A stretch of 10,071 nt of DNA from an uncultured Lysobacterales bacterium. GTDB lineage: Bacteria; Pseudomonadota; Gammaproteobacteria; Xanthomonadales; SZUA-36. The DNA is taken from positions 1 through 10,071 of the forward strand of contig CALJWY010000010.1 of the NCBI GenBank assembly GCA_937974465.1. The letters run 5' to 3'. How positions within the stretch are numbered: the stretch's first letter is position 1; each line of letters opens with the position of its first letter. Of the stretch, positions 1 to 6,585 are shown piece by piece. The notes beneath the pieces are model-generated. The model was not told the DNA's origin. It ran no database searches and was given only the letters and a program-made list of their open reading frames with translations. The position numbers were made by a program, and so were the translations under genes.

Positions 1-291
1 GAGCTTGATCTGGGTCATCGGCTTTCCGTTATCAACCTTGATGTAATCGACGACCTGGCCGCTGACTTCCAACAATGCCCGGGGCGGCGCAGGCCACTTG
101 CGGCTAAACACAAAAATAGCATCTGATTCCAGTGGATTCGGACCGGGCTTTGTGCTCTGGATGAAAAACCCATGACGGTCAACAGCCGTGACCACACCCC
201 GCACGGTCACCTCCTGCCCGGCATATTCCGACCACAGGCCTGAGCCCTGGATGTCACATATGGCTGTGATCTTACTGCTGGATTTCTGCAT
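1..291 (-). CDS. Endonuclease/exonuclease/phosphatase-type nuclease, N-terminal OB-fold part (cut by window edge)
   Basis: Ninety-seven codons read leftward from an ATG at 291 and stay open to base 1, so the catalytic part lies outside the window. Seen: the N-terminal pattern DIQGSG (residues 14-19), VTVRGVVTAV (30-39), GFFIQS (43-48) and SDAIFVF (58-64), followed by LEVSGQVVDYI. From family knowledge, this is the OB-fold-like module that precedes the EEP nuclease domain in extracellular nucleases of the ExeM/NucH/YhcR type. An in-frame TGA lies ten codons upstream with no other usual start between, which fixes the start. Two oddities: there is no signal peptide, although many relatives are secreted, and there is no strong Shine-Dalgarno sequence. 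It is divergent from elbB. The nuclease function is inferred from the N-terminal module only. Confidence 0.7.
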   Translation of the reverse strand, partial: MQKSSSKITAICDIQGSGLWSEYAGQEVTVRGVVTAVDRHGFFIQSTKPGPNPLESDAIFVFSRKWPAPPRALLEVSGQVVDYIKVDNGKPMTQIKL

Positions 292-327
292 AAAATTTGA
301 AGTGCTGCCTGGCCGGAGGGATCAGCA

Positions 328-333
328 ATTATA
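328..333 (-). promoter_or_regulatory. Candidate -10 box for the leftward nuclease gene
   Basis: The minus strand reads a perfect TATAAT here, 36 nt upstream of the start codon of the nuclease gene. I see no good -35 element at 16-18 bp, so the call rests on the -10 match and its position in the divergent intergenic region. Confidence 0.35.
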
Positions 334-492
334 GTAAAAATTCGAACCACGCAGCATGAACGGGACGGATGCTGACATCTTGTTACAAATTTCTGCTGAA
401 AATTGATATGCTTACGCCAGGTATTTTGTAGGGCTTTTTTACGAATCTTCCCTGCCAAAGTGAATTCCCAAGCACTTTTCAGGGTACTCACC

Positions 493-497
493 AGGAG
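493..497 (+). promoter_or_regulatory. Ribosome-binding site of elbB
   Basis: AGGAG lies 7 nt before the ATG at 505. It decides the start. The reading frame is open further upstream to an ATG at 403, but that extension has no Shine-Dalgarno sequence and would add 34 residues absent from ElbB. Confidence 0.8.
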
Positions 498-504
498 ATG
501 CAAT

Positions 505-1164
505 ATGACCAAGCGGCATGTGGCAGTTATCTTATCTGGCTGCGGTGTTTTCGACGGCGCGGAAATCCATGAATCGGTTCTGTCTTTACTGGCTTTAGAA
601 CACCAGGGCGCGACTTATCAATGCTTCGCTCCCGATATCCCGCAACACCATGTCATCAATCACCTGTCCGGCGACGAGATGGATGAATCACGATCCGTGC
701 TGGTCGAATCCGCCCGTATCGCCCGTGGCAATATCAAGGCACTTAGCGACTTTGATGCCAATGATTTTGACGCGTTGATGTTGCCTGGAGGTTTTGGCGC
801 AGCCAAGAACCTCTCTTCACTGGCCTTTGACGGGCCCAACTGTACGGTCAACACAGATGTGAAAAATGCCGTCAATGCGATGCTCGAGGCCAGCAAACCC
901 ATCGGCGCTCTGTGCATCACCCCCGCGGTCATCGCAAAGATTCTGGAAGGCAGGTCAGCGAAACTGACCATCGGCAGTGACCCGGCCACCATCGGCGCCA
1001 TTGAGGCCATGGGCGGTGACCACAAGGAAACTACCCACGCAGAAGTCGTCATCGACGAGAAGCTAAAACTGGTGACATCCCCGTGTTACATGCTGGATGC
1101 ATCCATCAGCCAGATTGCTGAGGGTGCGGAAAATACAGTTAGCGCGATGTTGGGTTTGATTTAG
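505..1164 (+). CDS. elbB: Glyoxalase ElbB (DJ-1/PfpI superfamily)
   Basis: A 219-residue protein, close to the roughly 217 residues of E. coli ElbB. Seen: N-terminal VILSGCGVFDGAEIHE (8-23), FAPD (41-44), VINHLSG (50-56), ARIARG (70-75), LPGGFGAAKNLS (93-104) and the nucleophile-elbow region GALCITPAV with Cys137. From family knowledge, ElbB is a cytoplasmic class I glutamine amidotransferase-like protein of the DJ-1/PfpI fold. It has glyoxalase activity toward glyoxal in vitro and was linked to isoprenoid production. All main blocks are present without frameshift. It starts at 505 because of the AGGAG at 493-497. In E. coli the gene sits next to mtgA; here it has no such neighbour. It appears monocistronic and is followed by a gene-poor stretch. 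Only a weak 5-bp hairpin (1195-1208) without a T-run follows, so the terminator is unclear. Confidence 0.93.
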   Translation: MTKRHVAVILSGCGVFDGAEIHESVLSLLALEHQGATYQCFAPDIPQHHVINHLSGDEMDESRSVLVESARIARGNIKALSDFDANDFDALMLPGGFGAAKNLSSLAFDGPNCTVNTDVKNAVNAMLEASKPIGALCITPAVIAKILEGRSAKLTIGSDPATIGAIEAMGGDHKETTHAEVVIDEKLKLVTSPCYMLDASISQIAEGAENTVSAMLGLI

Positions 1165-1223
1165 GCATCTGAATCAATAGATCCAATCTTGGTACTGGTT
1201 TTGACCAGGCATGATGAGTAAAT

Positions 1224-1235
1224 TGATAATTATCA
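1224..1235. repeat. Perfect 12-bp palindrome TGATAATTATCA, one of three ATAATTATC copies
   Basis: The palindrome is perfect. The core ATAATTATC recurs at 1386-1394 and at 2049-2057, where GATAATTATC at 2048-2057 is again palindromic. All three lie within the 1.1 kb gene-poor stretch. The motif resembles half of a Fur-type operator built from GATAAT units, but no full 19-bp box is present and no gene is suitably placed at the first copy. In AT-rich DNA chance is a real alternative. Confidence 0.3.
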
Positions 1236-1317
1236 TAAATACCAATCAATACAGAGGCATAAGGTGAAGATGACGTCGGGTCAATTGTTGTAAATTCCAC
1301 AAATCTGGCGTTTCTAT

Positions 1318-1387
1318 ACTATAATTTTTATAGTCATTGAAAAAACTAACACAAAGAAATGACTCCTCACCAACCTGCGGGAGTCAT
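1318..1387. repeat. Nested inverted repeats with mutually exclusive stems
   Basis: Three stems overlap. ACTATAA/TTATAGT (1318-1324/1328-1334) has a 3-nt loop and contains a TATAAT at 1320-1325. AGTCATT (1332-1338) pairs with AATGACT (1358-1364). ATGACTCC (1359-1366) pairs with GGAGTCAT (1380-1387), an 8-bp perfect stem with a 13-nt loop. The segment 1359-1364 can pair with either the left or the right AGTCAT copy, so the second and third stems exclude each other. No recognisable gene follows directly. Confidence 0.4.
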
Positions 1388-2036
1388 AATTATCAGAAAA
1401 CTGAAAATAAAATCTGAATCCAGAAAGGTCTGTAAAAACGCCGGTTGTTTGCTTAAGAAAAAGGACTTCAACTCTCAACACCTAGCTGAGTTCATCATAA
1501 AAACACTTGCGGGAGCATCAGTGGAATCCCTGTTTCTTGCGTCTGAACAAACCACCGCTAAACCTCAATGCACTCAATGTGCCTTGCGTGTCATGCAGGG
1601 TCGAAAAGCTTTTCTGACTGAAACCGAGTGGGATCACCTCGATCACCTGGGTCATTGGCACCACCGACGTCAACGACGAAGAGAGCGTTGGAGCAACCTG
1701 TCACACTAGAGGGCTAAAATCAGTCTCCCGATAATGCGCTGAGAAGGCCAGGTAATCACTGCGCCCGAAAACATCATGCCACCACAGATCCAGTTGGTAC
1801 TTGAGTCTACCCGCCTTATAACTCTCTATCCAAACCCTCTGCAGAGAGATAGCTGATACAGGTCGTGCAGTTGAGCGATGGCTTGCTATTGCCGTGAACT
1901 GCCCTTGGCAAGCTGATGAGATTCGCGTTGATAAAAAAATGCTCAGTCATGGTCATCGTGTTTATTACGATACTGCATCGATTCAACAGGGGCACCGTTG
2001 AACGCGACAAAGGCCTCAACGACTCCCTCACTGAGG

Positions 2037-2183
2037 CTATTGGGGTGGATAATTATCTTTTGTCCTATTGACGATGTCGGGATATGGAGCATCGCCCCAG
2101 TAACGCTGCCACTGAATTCCAAATGGGTTATTTTCGTGGTCGGAAACCATTATTTTTAGATAGCGAATGGTCTGGCCTGCGGC
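2037..2183 (-). pseudogene. Fragment of a VOC (glyoxalase-like) family protein
   Basis: Forty-eight sense codons on the minus strand are flanked by an in-frame TAA at 2184-2186 and a TAG at 2037-2039, with no ATG near the beginning. The translation contains IRYLKIMVSD, NNPFGIQWQRYW and DAPYPDIV. This fits the early part of small single-domain VOC proteins, in which an NP(F/Y)GIQWxRF/Y block is followed by acidic residues, P, and then normally a (V)PHVAFEVDDL block. That second block is missing: after DIV the frame turns into NRTKDNYPPQ and stops, 15 to 23 nt from the palindromic GATAATTATC. The N-terminal beginning is also interrupted. I infer a truncated, non-functional remnant. The family assignment is from memory of the pattern. 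Confidence 0.5.
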
Positions 2184-2261
2184 TTAAATCCGTGCTGTAG
2201 AGATATTTTCAATCGCTTGTGTACTTTCCCTTAAGCAGGCAAATTGAGTTTTATACCAAAA

Positions 2262-3335
2262 TTAAAGGTTTCCGAGTTGTTCGGCCGTTAAGTTACCGAT
2301 CCCCAATGAATCCGGCGTACGCAGTGCTTCGGCTGCATAATCGCGCTGCATCAATATGGATGTCACCTGGATTATGGCGTCGATGGTTGGCGTTTCGACC
2401 CCAACCTGTTTCGCGAGACGCGACATGAAGACGAGACCGTATCCGACATCCTCATTGATGTAACGGTGGTCGAGTTGCGGCTGTGCGGTAATACCGAGGA
2501 ACCCCGGCGCATTTCGATAACCTGCGCCATAATTGTTTTCCAGCATGTATCCCTGCAGTATGCCGATTTCCGGATCCGAGTAGATTTTGATTCCGAGCCT
2601 TTTGCCGATCGATATCCGCTCCCGGTCAACGGCTTCTATCATCCGTCCCACCGAATCTGTAACTCCTTCTTCGTAGAACAGGAAGTCCCCTGCTCCCTCG
2701 ATCCGTGCCGCATTGGCCAGGCTTACCGCCGGATGGATCACGGGATTCGCGTTCTGCAAGCTGGTCTGAATAACGCTCTTAGCTGCCTCCATGCCTGGAT
2801 ATACATCGGCGATTAAACGCAAAACGTCTTCAGTGTTTCGCCCTGGCAGCGCCGCCAGGAGATTGCCAGCTTTCAATTTCAGAAACACATGAACCCGGCC
2901 CGGCTCGCTCAGGCGGACCGCGTAGTGCAAGGTATGGGTTTCTGCTATCCGGACCGAGTCATCCTCCAGTTCCAACCCCGCAGAGCACTTGAAGGCAAGT
3001 GCGCCGCCACAGGAACCCGGGCTGACAATTACGGTTTGACCGGGCTGTAGTTTTCCAGCAACGGCTTCCCCGAAAGGCTTCGTGCTGAATGCCGGACCCA
3101 CCACGTAAATGAGCTCGGCATTTGCAAGTGTGCGATCAATGTCGTGACCGGCATAGGCGATCTTGCTGAATCCCGAAATATCCCCATCAGCATGAATCCC
3201 CTGTTGTTCAGCAATGGCCGCGATATTAGCGGGGAACTGCGGGAAATCGAAAATACTGACATCATGGCCGTGAGTGGCATAATCAAAAGCGAGGGTTGTG
3301 CCGCCGGCGCCTGCCCCCAATACTGCTATCTTCAT
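2262..3335 (-). CDS. NAD(P)-dependent opine (octopine/nopaline) dehydrogenase family enzyme
   Basis: A 357-residue cytoplasmic enzyme. Seen: an N-terminal Rossmann motif GAGAGG (7-12, GxGxxG) behind MKIAVL and an acidic turn ending in DF (30-31); then SPGSCGGALAF (105-115). The C-terminal Octopine_DH-type helical domain carries NPVIHP with His201, LANAARIE (206-213), EDVGYGLV (295-302), GVETPTIDAII (312-322) and Asp319. From family knowledge, these enzymes reductively condense an amino acid with a 2-oxo acid, or run the reverse oxidation. A His/Asp pair acts in Pecten octopine dehydrogenase, and His201 and Asp319 are the likely counterparts here. The actual substrates cannot be read from sequence. 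A GGGAAG ribosome-binding sequence precedes the start by 6 nt. The gene begins 49 nt after the LolA-like gene on the same strand, so co-transcription is likely. No strong terminator follows. Related families with this architecture include ketopantoate reductase-like proteins. Confidence 0.82.
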   Translation of the reverse strand: MKIAVLGAGAGGTTLAFDYATHGHDVSIFDFPQFPANIAAIAEQQGIHADGDISGFSKIAYAGHDIDRTLANAELIYVVGPAFSTKPFGEAVAGKLQPGQTVIVSPGSCGGALAFKCSAGLELEDDSVRIAETHTLHYAVRLSEPGRVHVFLKLKAGNLLAALPGRNTEDVLRLIADVYPGMEAAKSVIQTSLQNANPVIHPAVSLANAARIEGAGDFLFYEEGVTDSVGRMIEAVDRERISIGKRLGIKIYSDPEIGILQGYMLENNYGAGYRNAPGFLGITAQPQLDHRYINEDVGYGLVFMSRLAKQVGVETPTIDAIIQVTSILMQRDYAAEALRTPDSLGIGNLTAEQLGNL

Positions 3336-3384
3336 TACATGCTTCCCGTATTTACTTCGTGGATGTGCCCGCTTTTGTCAATTA

Positions 3385-4086
3385 TCAGGGTCGGAAACGG
3401 TTGGCATCAAACTGAACATCAAAGGTAACTTTACGTAGCTCGAGAACGGCGGTGTTCATTCCCGCTGCAAATTTATTCTCCTTGTGATGCATCATTACGC
3501 CTTCCTCAAATGAGAAATCTGAGTACTCGGTGAGAAATTGTATTTCCCCACTATTCGTGATGATGGTTCCCGCGACTTTTTCGATAAGCCATTTGTCTTT
3601 ATTCACCATGTAGTGCACGTGTACGCCATTTTCGACCAGCGATAAGGCCAGCAGGTCGCCATTTTCTATCAGGCTCACGGAGTCAATCTTACTTCGCAAC
3701 ATCAGGGGTGAATACAAACGCATTAATTGGAGTTGCATTGCCACCAATTGCATTCCTGAGACCCGCTCCGGAGCCTTACCTTCAAAAATTGCATAGCCGA
3801 TATCACCATTGAGTATCCGGGTCTCAGACTTTTCCGGATAACTTAATTCAACCCGCAATTTGCCAGGCGCCTGGATGCTCCGTTTATCTGTGCCATGGGT
3901 TTTTCTCATGAGAGCCACCATGTCCCACTCTTGCACCATGCTGTCCAGTTTTTGCAGATTCTTCTCACCACCATACGATTGGATAAGCTTATCCAGCACC
4001 GTATGAACGTCAGAACCCTGCGCGCATACCGGGTATGAGAAAACAGCAACCAACATAAATACTGATAAACGGATGAAAATAGGCAT
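3385..4086 (-). CDS. Exported LolA-like protein of unknown function
   Basis: A 233-residue protein. Residues 1-22 form a Sec signal peptide: a short charged start, a hydrophobic stretch FMLVAVFSYPV, and likely cleavage after VCA. No proper lipobox surrounds Cys21. The mature start has the pattern DVHTVLDKLIQSYGGEKNL (26-44), followed by a strand-rich body with alternating hydrophobic residues. This resembles periplasmic proteins annotated as outer-membrane lipoprotein-sorting (LolA/LolB-like fold) proteins, which carry hydrophobic ligands in a half-barrel. It is not LolA itself, and no ligand can be assigned. It probably heads a two-gene operon with the opine dehydrogenase. A plausible GGTG ribosome-binding sequence precedes the start, and a terminator lies immediately upstream. 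Confidence 0.7.
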   Translation of the reverse strand: MPIFIRLSVFMLVAVFSYPVCAQGSDVHTVLDKLIQSYGGEKNLQKLDSMVQEWDMVALMRKTHGTDKRSIQAPGKLRVELSYPEKSETRILNGDIGYAIFEGKAPERVSGMQLVAMQLQLMRLYSPLMLRSKIDSVSLIENGDLLALSLVENGVHVHYMVNKDKWLIEKVAGTIITNSGEIQFLTEYSDFSFEEGVMMHHKENKFAAGMNTAVLELRKVTFDVQFDANRFRP

Positions 4087-4108
4087 AAATCACCAAGGTA
4101 AGTTAATT

Positions 4109-4140
4109 AAAAAAGTATCGCCCCGAAGCCGTTTCGGGGC
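4109..4140 (-). terminator. Intrinsic terminator pointing leftward, just upstream of the LolA-like gene
   Basis: On the minus strand GCCCCGAA and TTCGGGGC (4133-4140 and 4120-4127) form a perfect 8-bp GC-rich stem with a 5-nt loop. A short GATAC gap and six T residues (4114-4109) follow. No annotated gene ends just before it on this strand, so it terminates either read-through from the S9 peptidase or an unannotated short transcript. Confidence 0.65.
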
Positions 4141-4408
4141 TGCCAAGAGCAACTCTTCAAGGCACCACAACAAATAGTAAAGGCAAAGAGTTTCAATAGC
4201 ACGTCAGACGTCACTATCTGCAGGCTTCCTAAACCTCGATACACGCAATAGAAGCTGCGGGAGTGGACCGCCAACTGACTTTTTTCATCTGAGCTCCCCA
4301 ATAAAAAACCAGCTCGGTGAATCACCAGTCTCCATTAATACAGCGCTGATGTACTTTTGGTGGAAATCAAGCAATGTGGGATCAACTCATCTGGCCTCGA
4401 TTTTGAAA
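4141..4408 (-). other. Gene-free stretch between two leftward terminators, possible small RNA
   Basis: I see no credible protein here. A 72-codon minus frame (4107-4325) ends beyond the terminator stem at 4120-4140 and has no family pattern. The stretch contains several hairpins: a 7-bp stem 4151-4157/4186-4192, an interrupted 8-bp stem within 4196-4217, and short GC-rich stems around 4255-4275. The minus strand has a weak extended -10-like TGTATTAAT at 4342-4334, which would give a transcript of roughly 210 nt ending at the 4109-4140 terminator. It does not match 6S RNA, tmRNA or a tRNA as far as I can tell. A transcript here is an inference. Confidence 0.25.
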
Positions 4409-4411
4409 CAC

Positions 4412-4441
4412 AAAAAAAGACCGGCTACTGCCGGCCCTTTT
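4412..4441 (-). terminator. Intrinsic terminator of the S9 peptidase gene
   Basis: On the minus strand AAAAGGGCCGGC, loop AGTA and GCCGGTCTTTTTTT form a GC-rich stem flanked by A and T runs, ending in seven T residues. It starts about 50 nt after the peptidase stop codon. The flanking A-run makes it partly symmetrical, so it could also work for plus-strand transcripts. Confidence 0.85.
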
Positions 4442-4491
4442 CTTAGAGTTCACATCGAACCGGGGTTCGACGTGTGCTGTGAAGCTTGAAC

Positions 4492-6432
4492 TTAATTCAG
4501 GTTTTCAGCCAGGAATGATTCCATCCTGGTATAGAAGTCATGCATGTTCTCGGTCTTACGGAAACCGTGACCTTCATTCTTCTTGACCATCAGTTCATAT
4601 TCCACGTCGTTCTTCTTCATGGCTTTTTCCATTTCTTGGGCGTGGCGAATGCTGACACGCGGGTCCTGTAAGCCATAGGCCATGAATACCGGAACTTTGA
4701 TCTTGTCGGCATGGTTGGTGGGTGACCATTCTTCGAGGAACTCTTTCTCGGTATCGGGATCGCCAACCATCTTCTTCAATGTTTCAAGTTCACCCCAGGA
4801 ATCAGGGGCAGTTTCGAACAGCAATGCAATGTCGGTAACGCCGACATAGTTGATGCCGCACTTGTACAGGTCAGGCGTAAAAGTTAAACCGGCCATGGTC
4901 GCGTAACCACCATAACTGCCGCCATAGATACAGACACGATCCTTGTCGACGATGCCCTGCTCGACTGCCCACATGACGCCATCGGTGACATCATGTTGCA
5001 TGGCCTGGCCCCATTGCTTCCAGCTACTTTGCATGTGGTCTCTGCCAAAACCGGTGGAACCGCGGAAGTTGACCTGCATGACCGCGTAACCGCGGTTGGC
5101 AAGCATCTGCGTTTCCCAGTTGAAGCCCCAGCCATCACGCGCCCATGGGCCGCCGTGCGGGTTCATGATCAGCGGCAGGTTTTTGCCATCGCTGCCCTGA
5201 GGCACTGTCAGGTAACCATGCAGGGTCCGGCCGTCACGCGCCTTGAACTCGATAGGCTTGATTTCTGCCATCTTCTCGGCATCAATCCACGGACGTGAGT
5301 CCACCAGCCACTCGAGAGAGTTACTCTCAAAGTCATACAGGTAATAACGTGTTGGCTGTTGTGATGTACCAGCAGTTACGATAGCAACCGTTTCGTTCTC
5401 ATCCATACTGCTTATACCGTTCTTGGTATTCGGCAGGGCCTGGTTGATACCATCCATAATGCCCTTCCAACGCTCATCAAAATAGACCTGTTCCGGAATA
5501 CCGACCATGTAGCCGACACCAATCAAGTCACGTTTTTTACGGTTCTGAATCAATCCGCAACAATCTACAACATCATGCTCATAAACCATCTCACCAAAGG
5601 TGCGCGTCTTGAAGTTGTAACGGAAAATTGCAGCCTTGTCTCTTTCGGTACCGTCCGGGTTAAGGGTGGAAGTCACATAACCAGTTTCACCATCGCCGGT
5701 CAGCCCGGCAGGTCCGAATGCAGGTGCATCCCACGCAAATCGGGTGACTTCTTCGAGCTCGCCCGTTTCCTCGTTCAGCAACATAAAGCCACCTTCGAGC
5801 TCTTCCTCGTCCTGGTAGCTGGCACCAACCACTTCGCCGTCCCAATCGGTAAACCAGCTGCCGACATTGCCTGGATTACGCTGTACGAGCTTCTTTTTCT
5901 TGGCATTGTAGATATTCATCTTGTAGACATCCGGATAGGATGCGCGCCGTTCATTGGTCACGACCAGGATGCTGTCATCATCGTCAGGCAGCCGGTCAAG
6001 CACCCTGGCATACCTAACCCGGGCTTTGCCTTTCTTGATTTGCATACCAAGAGGTTCAACCAGCACCCGCGCCATGGACCCGTCAGTGTTGACAGCGAAG
6101 ATACCAAATGACTCACTGCCGTCCTTGTCCATGAAATACAGGATGCGTTCGTTATTGGCCCACATAAATCCGGATACGTCTTCATCCGCATAACCGGTTA
6201 ATGCCCGGGGCTTTGGAGTATGGGCTTTGAGGTCATCAAGACTCATGATGACCACGTTCATACGGCCGCGAACTGGAGCCAAAACCGCCACTTCCTTGCC
6301 ATCAGGAGATATCTGCAGGCTTGCAAATTGGGGTTTCTTGATAAAGGTATCTACCGGAATTGTTTGCGCAAAAATATTTTGAGTTGAAAGCGTTGCAAAA
6401 ATCGCCACGCTCAAAAAAAACTTCAGTTTCAT
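4492..6432 (-). CDS. Secreted S9-family (prolyl oligopeptidase/acylaminoacyl peptidase-type) serine peptidase
   Basis: A 646-residue protein. Start chosen at 6432: MKLKFFLSVAIFATLSTQNIFAQ is a clear signal peptide with likely cleavage after IFA, and a GAGAGGG ribosome-binding sequence lies 6 nt upstream. The frame extends to 6498 but that would bury the signal. Residues ~30-390 form an N-terminal beta-propeller (for example ISPDGKEVAVLAP). The C-terminal alpha/beta-hydrolase domain (~395-646) has the oxyanion and approach motifs NPHGGPWARD and NFRGSTGFG, the nucleophile in GGSYGG (Ser506), Asp590 in LQDPRV and His622 in EGHGF. The catalytic triad is thus complete. From family knowledge, such enzymes cut short peptides, often releasing dipeptides or acylated N-terminal residues. 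The likely location is periplasmic. It is divergent from the GNAT gene and ends with a strong terminator, so it is probably monocistronic. Confidence 0.93.
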   Translation of the reverse strand: MKLKFFLSVAIFATLSTQNIFAQTIPVDTFIKKPQFASLQISPDGKEVAVLAPVRGRMNVVIMSLDDLKAHTPKPRALTGYADEDVSGFMWANNERILYFMDKDGSESFGIFAVNTDGSMARVLVEPLGMQIKKGKARVRYARVLDRLPDDDDSILVVTNERRASYPDVYKMNIYNAKKKKLVQRNPGNVGSWFTDWDGEVVGASYQDEEELEGGFMLLNEETGELEEVTRFAWDAPAFGPAGLTGDGETGYVTSTLNPDGTERDKAAIFRYNFKTRTFGEMVYEHDVVDCCGLIQNRKKRDLIGVGYMVGIPEQVYFDERWKGIMDGINQALPNTKNGISSMDENETVAIVTAGTSQQPTRYYLYDFESNSLEWLVDSRPWIDAEKMAEIKPIEFKARDGRTLHGYLTVPQGSDGKNLPLIMNPHGGPWARDGWGFNWETQMLANRGYAVMQVNFRGSTGFGRDHMQSSWKQWGQAMQHDVTDGVMWAVEQGIVDKDRVCIYGGSYGGYATMAGLTFTPDLYKCGINYVGVTDIALLFETAPDSWGELETLKKMVGDPDTEKEFLEEWSPTNHADKIKVPVFMAYGLQDPRVSIRHAQEMEKAMKKNDVEYELMVKKNEGHGFRKTENMHDFYTRMESFLAENLN

Positions 6433-6522
6433 ATCAGGCCCTCTCTTCTTGATGTTGACTGTCCGCATTCGAGTCTCCGCTTCAGGCGGGTATCTCATGA
6501 TGAGTATTGATGCCAGCGTTGA

Positions 6523-6531
6523 ATTCTAACA
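6523..6531 (-). promoter_or_regulatory. Candidate extended -10 promoter of the S9 peptidase gene
   Basis: The minus strand reads TGTTAGAAT, a TGn extended -10 with TAGAAT matching five of six consensus bases. It would place the transcript start near 6516 and give an untranslated leader of about 85 nt. No clear -35 is visible, which extended -10 promoters tolerate. Confidence 0.35.
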
Positions 6532-6573
6532 AACCTGCAGACTTATTACTGTGCCGAAAGTCCTTAATTTGCA

Positions 6574-6579
6574 TACAAT
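6574..6579 (+). promoter_or_regulatory. Candidate -10 box directly upstream of the GNAT gene
   Basis: TACAAT matches five of six consensus bases and ends 6 nt before the ATG at 6586. Transcription would start at or next to the start codon. No purine-rich ribosome-binding sequence lies before this ATG, and no good -35 is visible. Together this suggests a leaderless mRNA, or that the true promoter is elsewhere. Confidence 0.35.
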
Positions 6580-6585
6580 GGTGCT

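Larger units (their letters stand above)
1165..2036. other. Gene-poor stretch with decayed coding fragments
   Basis: No convincing intact gene lies here. A plus-strand ATG frame of 116 codons (1359-1709) is the longest. It lacks a ribosome-binding site, its start sits inside a hairpin arm (1359-1366), and its C-terminus is a run of His/Arg (around HHRRQRRRERW) typical of unselected sequence. Two other frames look more protein-like but I do not recognise them. One is a minus-strand frame ending at 1701, without an early start codon, that contains YQLDLWWHDVFGRSDYL. The other is a plus-strand frame at 1822-2001 containing AVERWLAIAVNCPW. After its TGA a neighbouring frame stays open with ERDKGLNDSLTEAIGVD, as a frameshifted gene would. 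A 6-bp stem (2013-2018/2032-2037) has no T-run. I read the stretch as mostly decayed sequence, with no assigned function. Confidence 0.5.

Noticed and set aside
403..504. N-terminal extension of elbB by 34 residues
   Set aside because: No ribosome-binding site precedes the 403 ATG, while AGGAG sits 7 nt before the 505 ATG, and ElbB proteins begin at the latter.
1224..1242. Full Fur box
   Set aside because: Only GATAAT-like units around a 12-bp palindrome match. The 19-bp consensus is not met and no iron-related gene lies beside it.
1359..1709. 116-codon plus-strand frame as a gene
   Set aside because: No ribosome-binding site, start inside a hairpin arm, His/Arg-run C-terminus, and no recognised family. 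Kept only as part of the gene-poor stretch.
1816..2031. 71-codon minus-strand frame as a gene
   Set aside because: Composition looks random, there is no ribosome-binding site or family pattern, and the opposite strand reads more protein-like.
2466..2816. 116-codon plus-strand frame inside the opine dehydrogenase gene
   Set aside because: Antisense shadow of a complete, motif-bearing gene.
4107..4325. 72-codon minus-strand frame as a gene
   Set aside because: Its last codons run through and past the GC-rich terminator stem at 4120-4140, and it shows no family pattern.
4141..4408. 6S RNA, tmRNA or tRNA
   Set aside because: None of the conserved sequence blocks of these RNAs could be found on either strand.
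6433..6498. N-terminal extension of the S9 peptidase by 22 residues
   Set aside because: It would place charged residues before a clear signal peptide. The 6432 start has a GAGAGGG ribosome-binding sequence.
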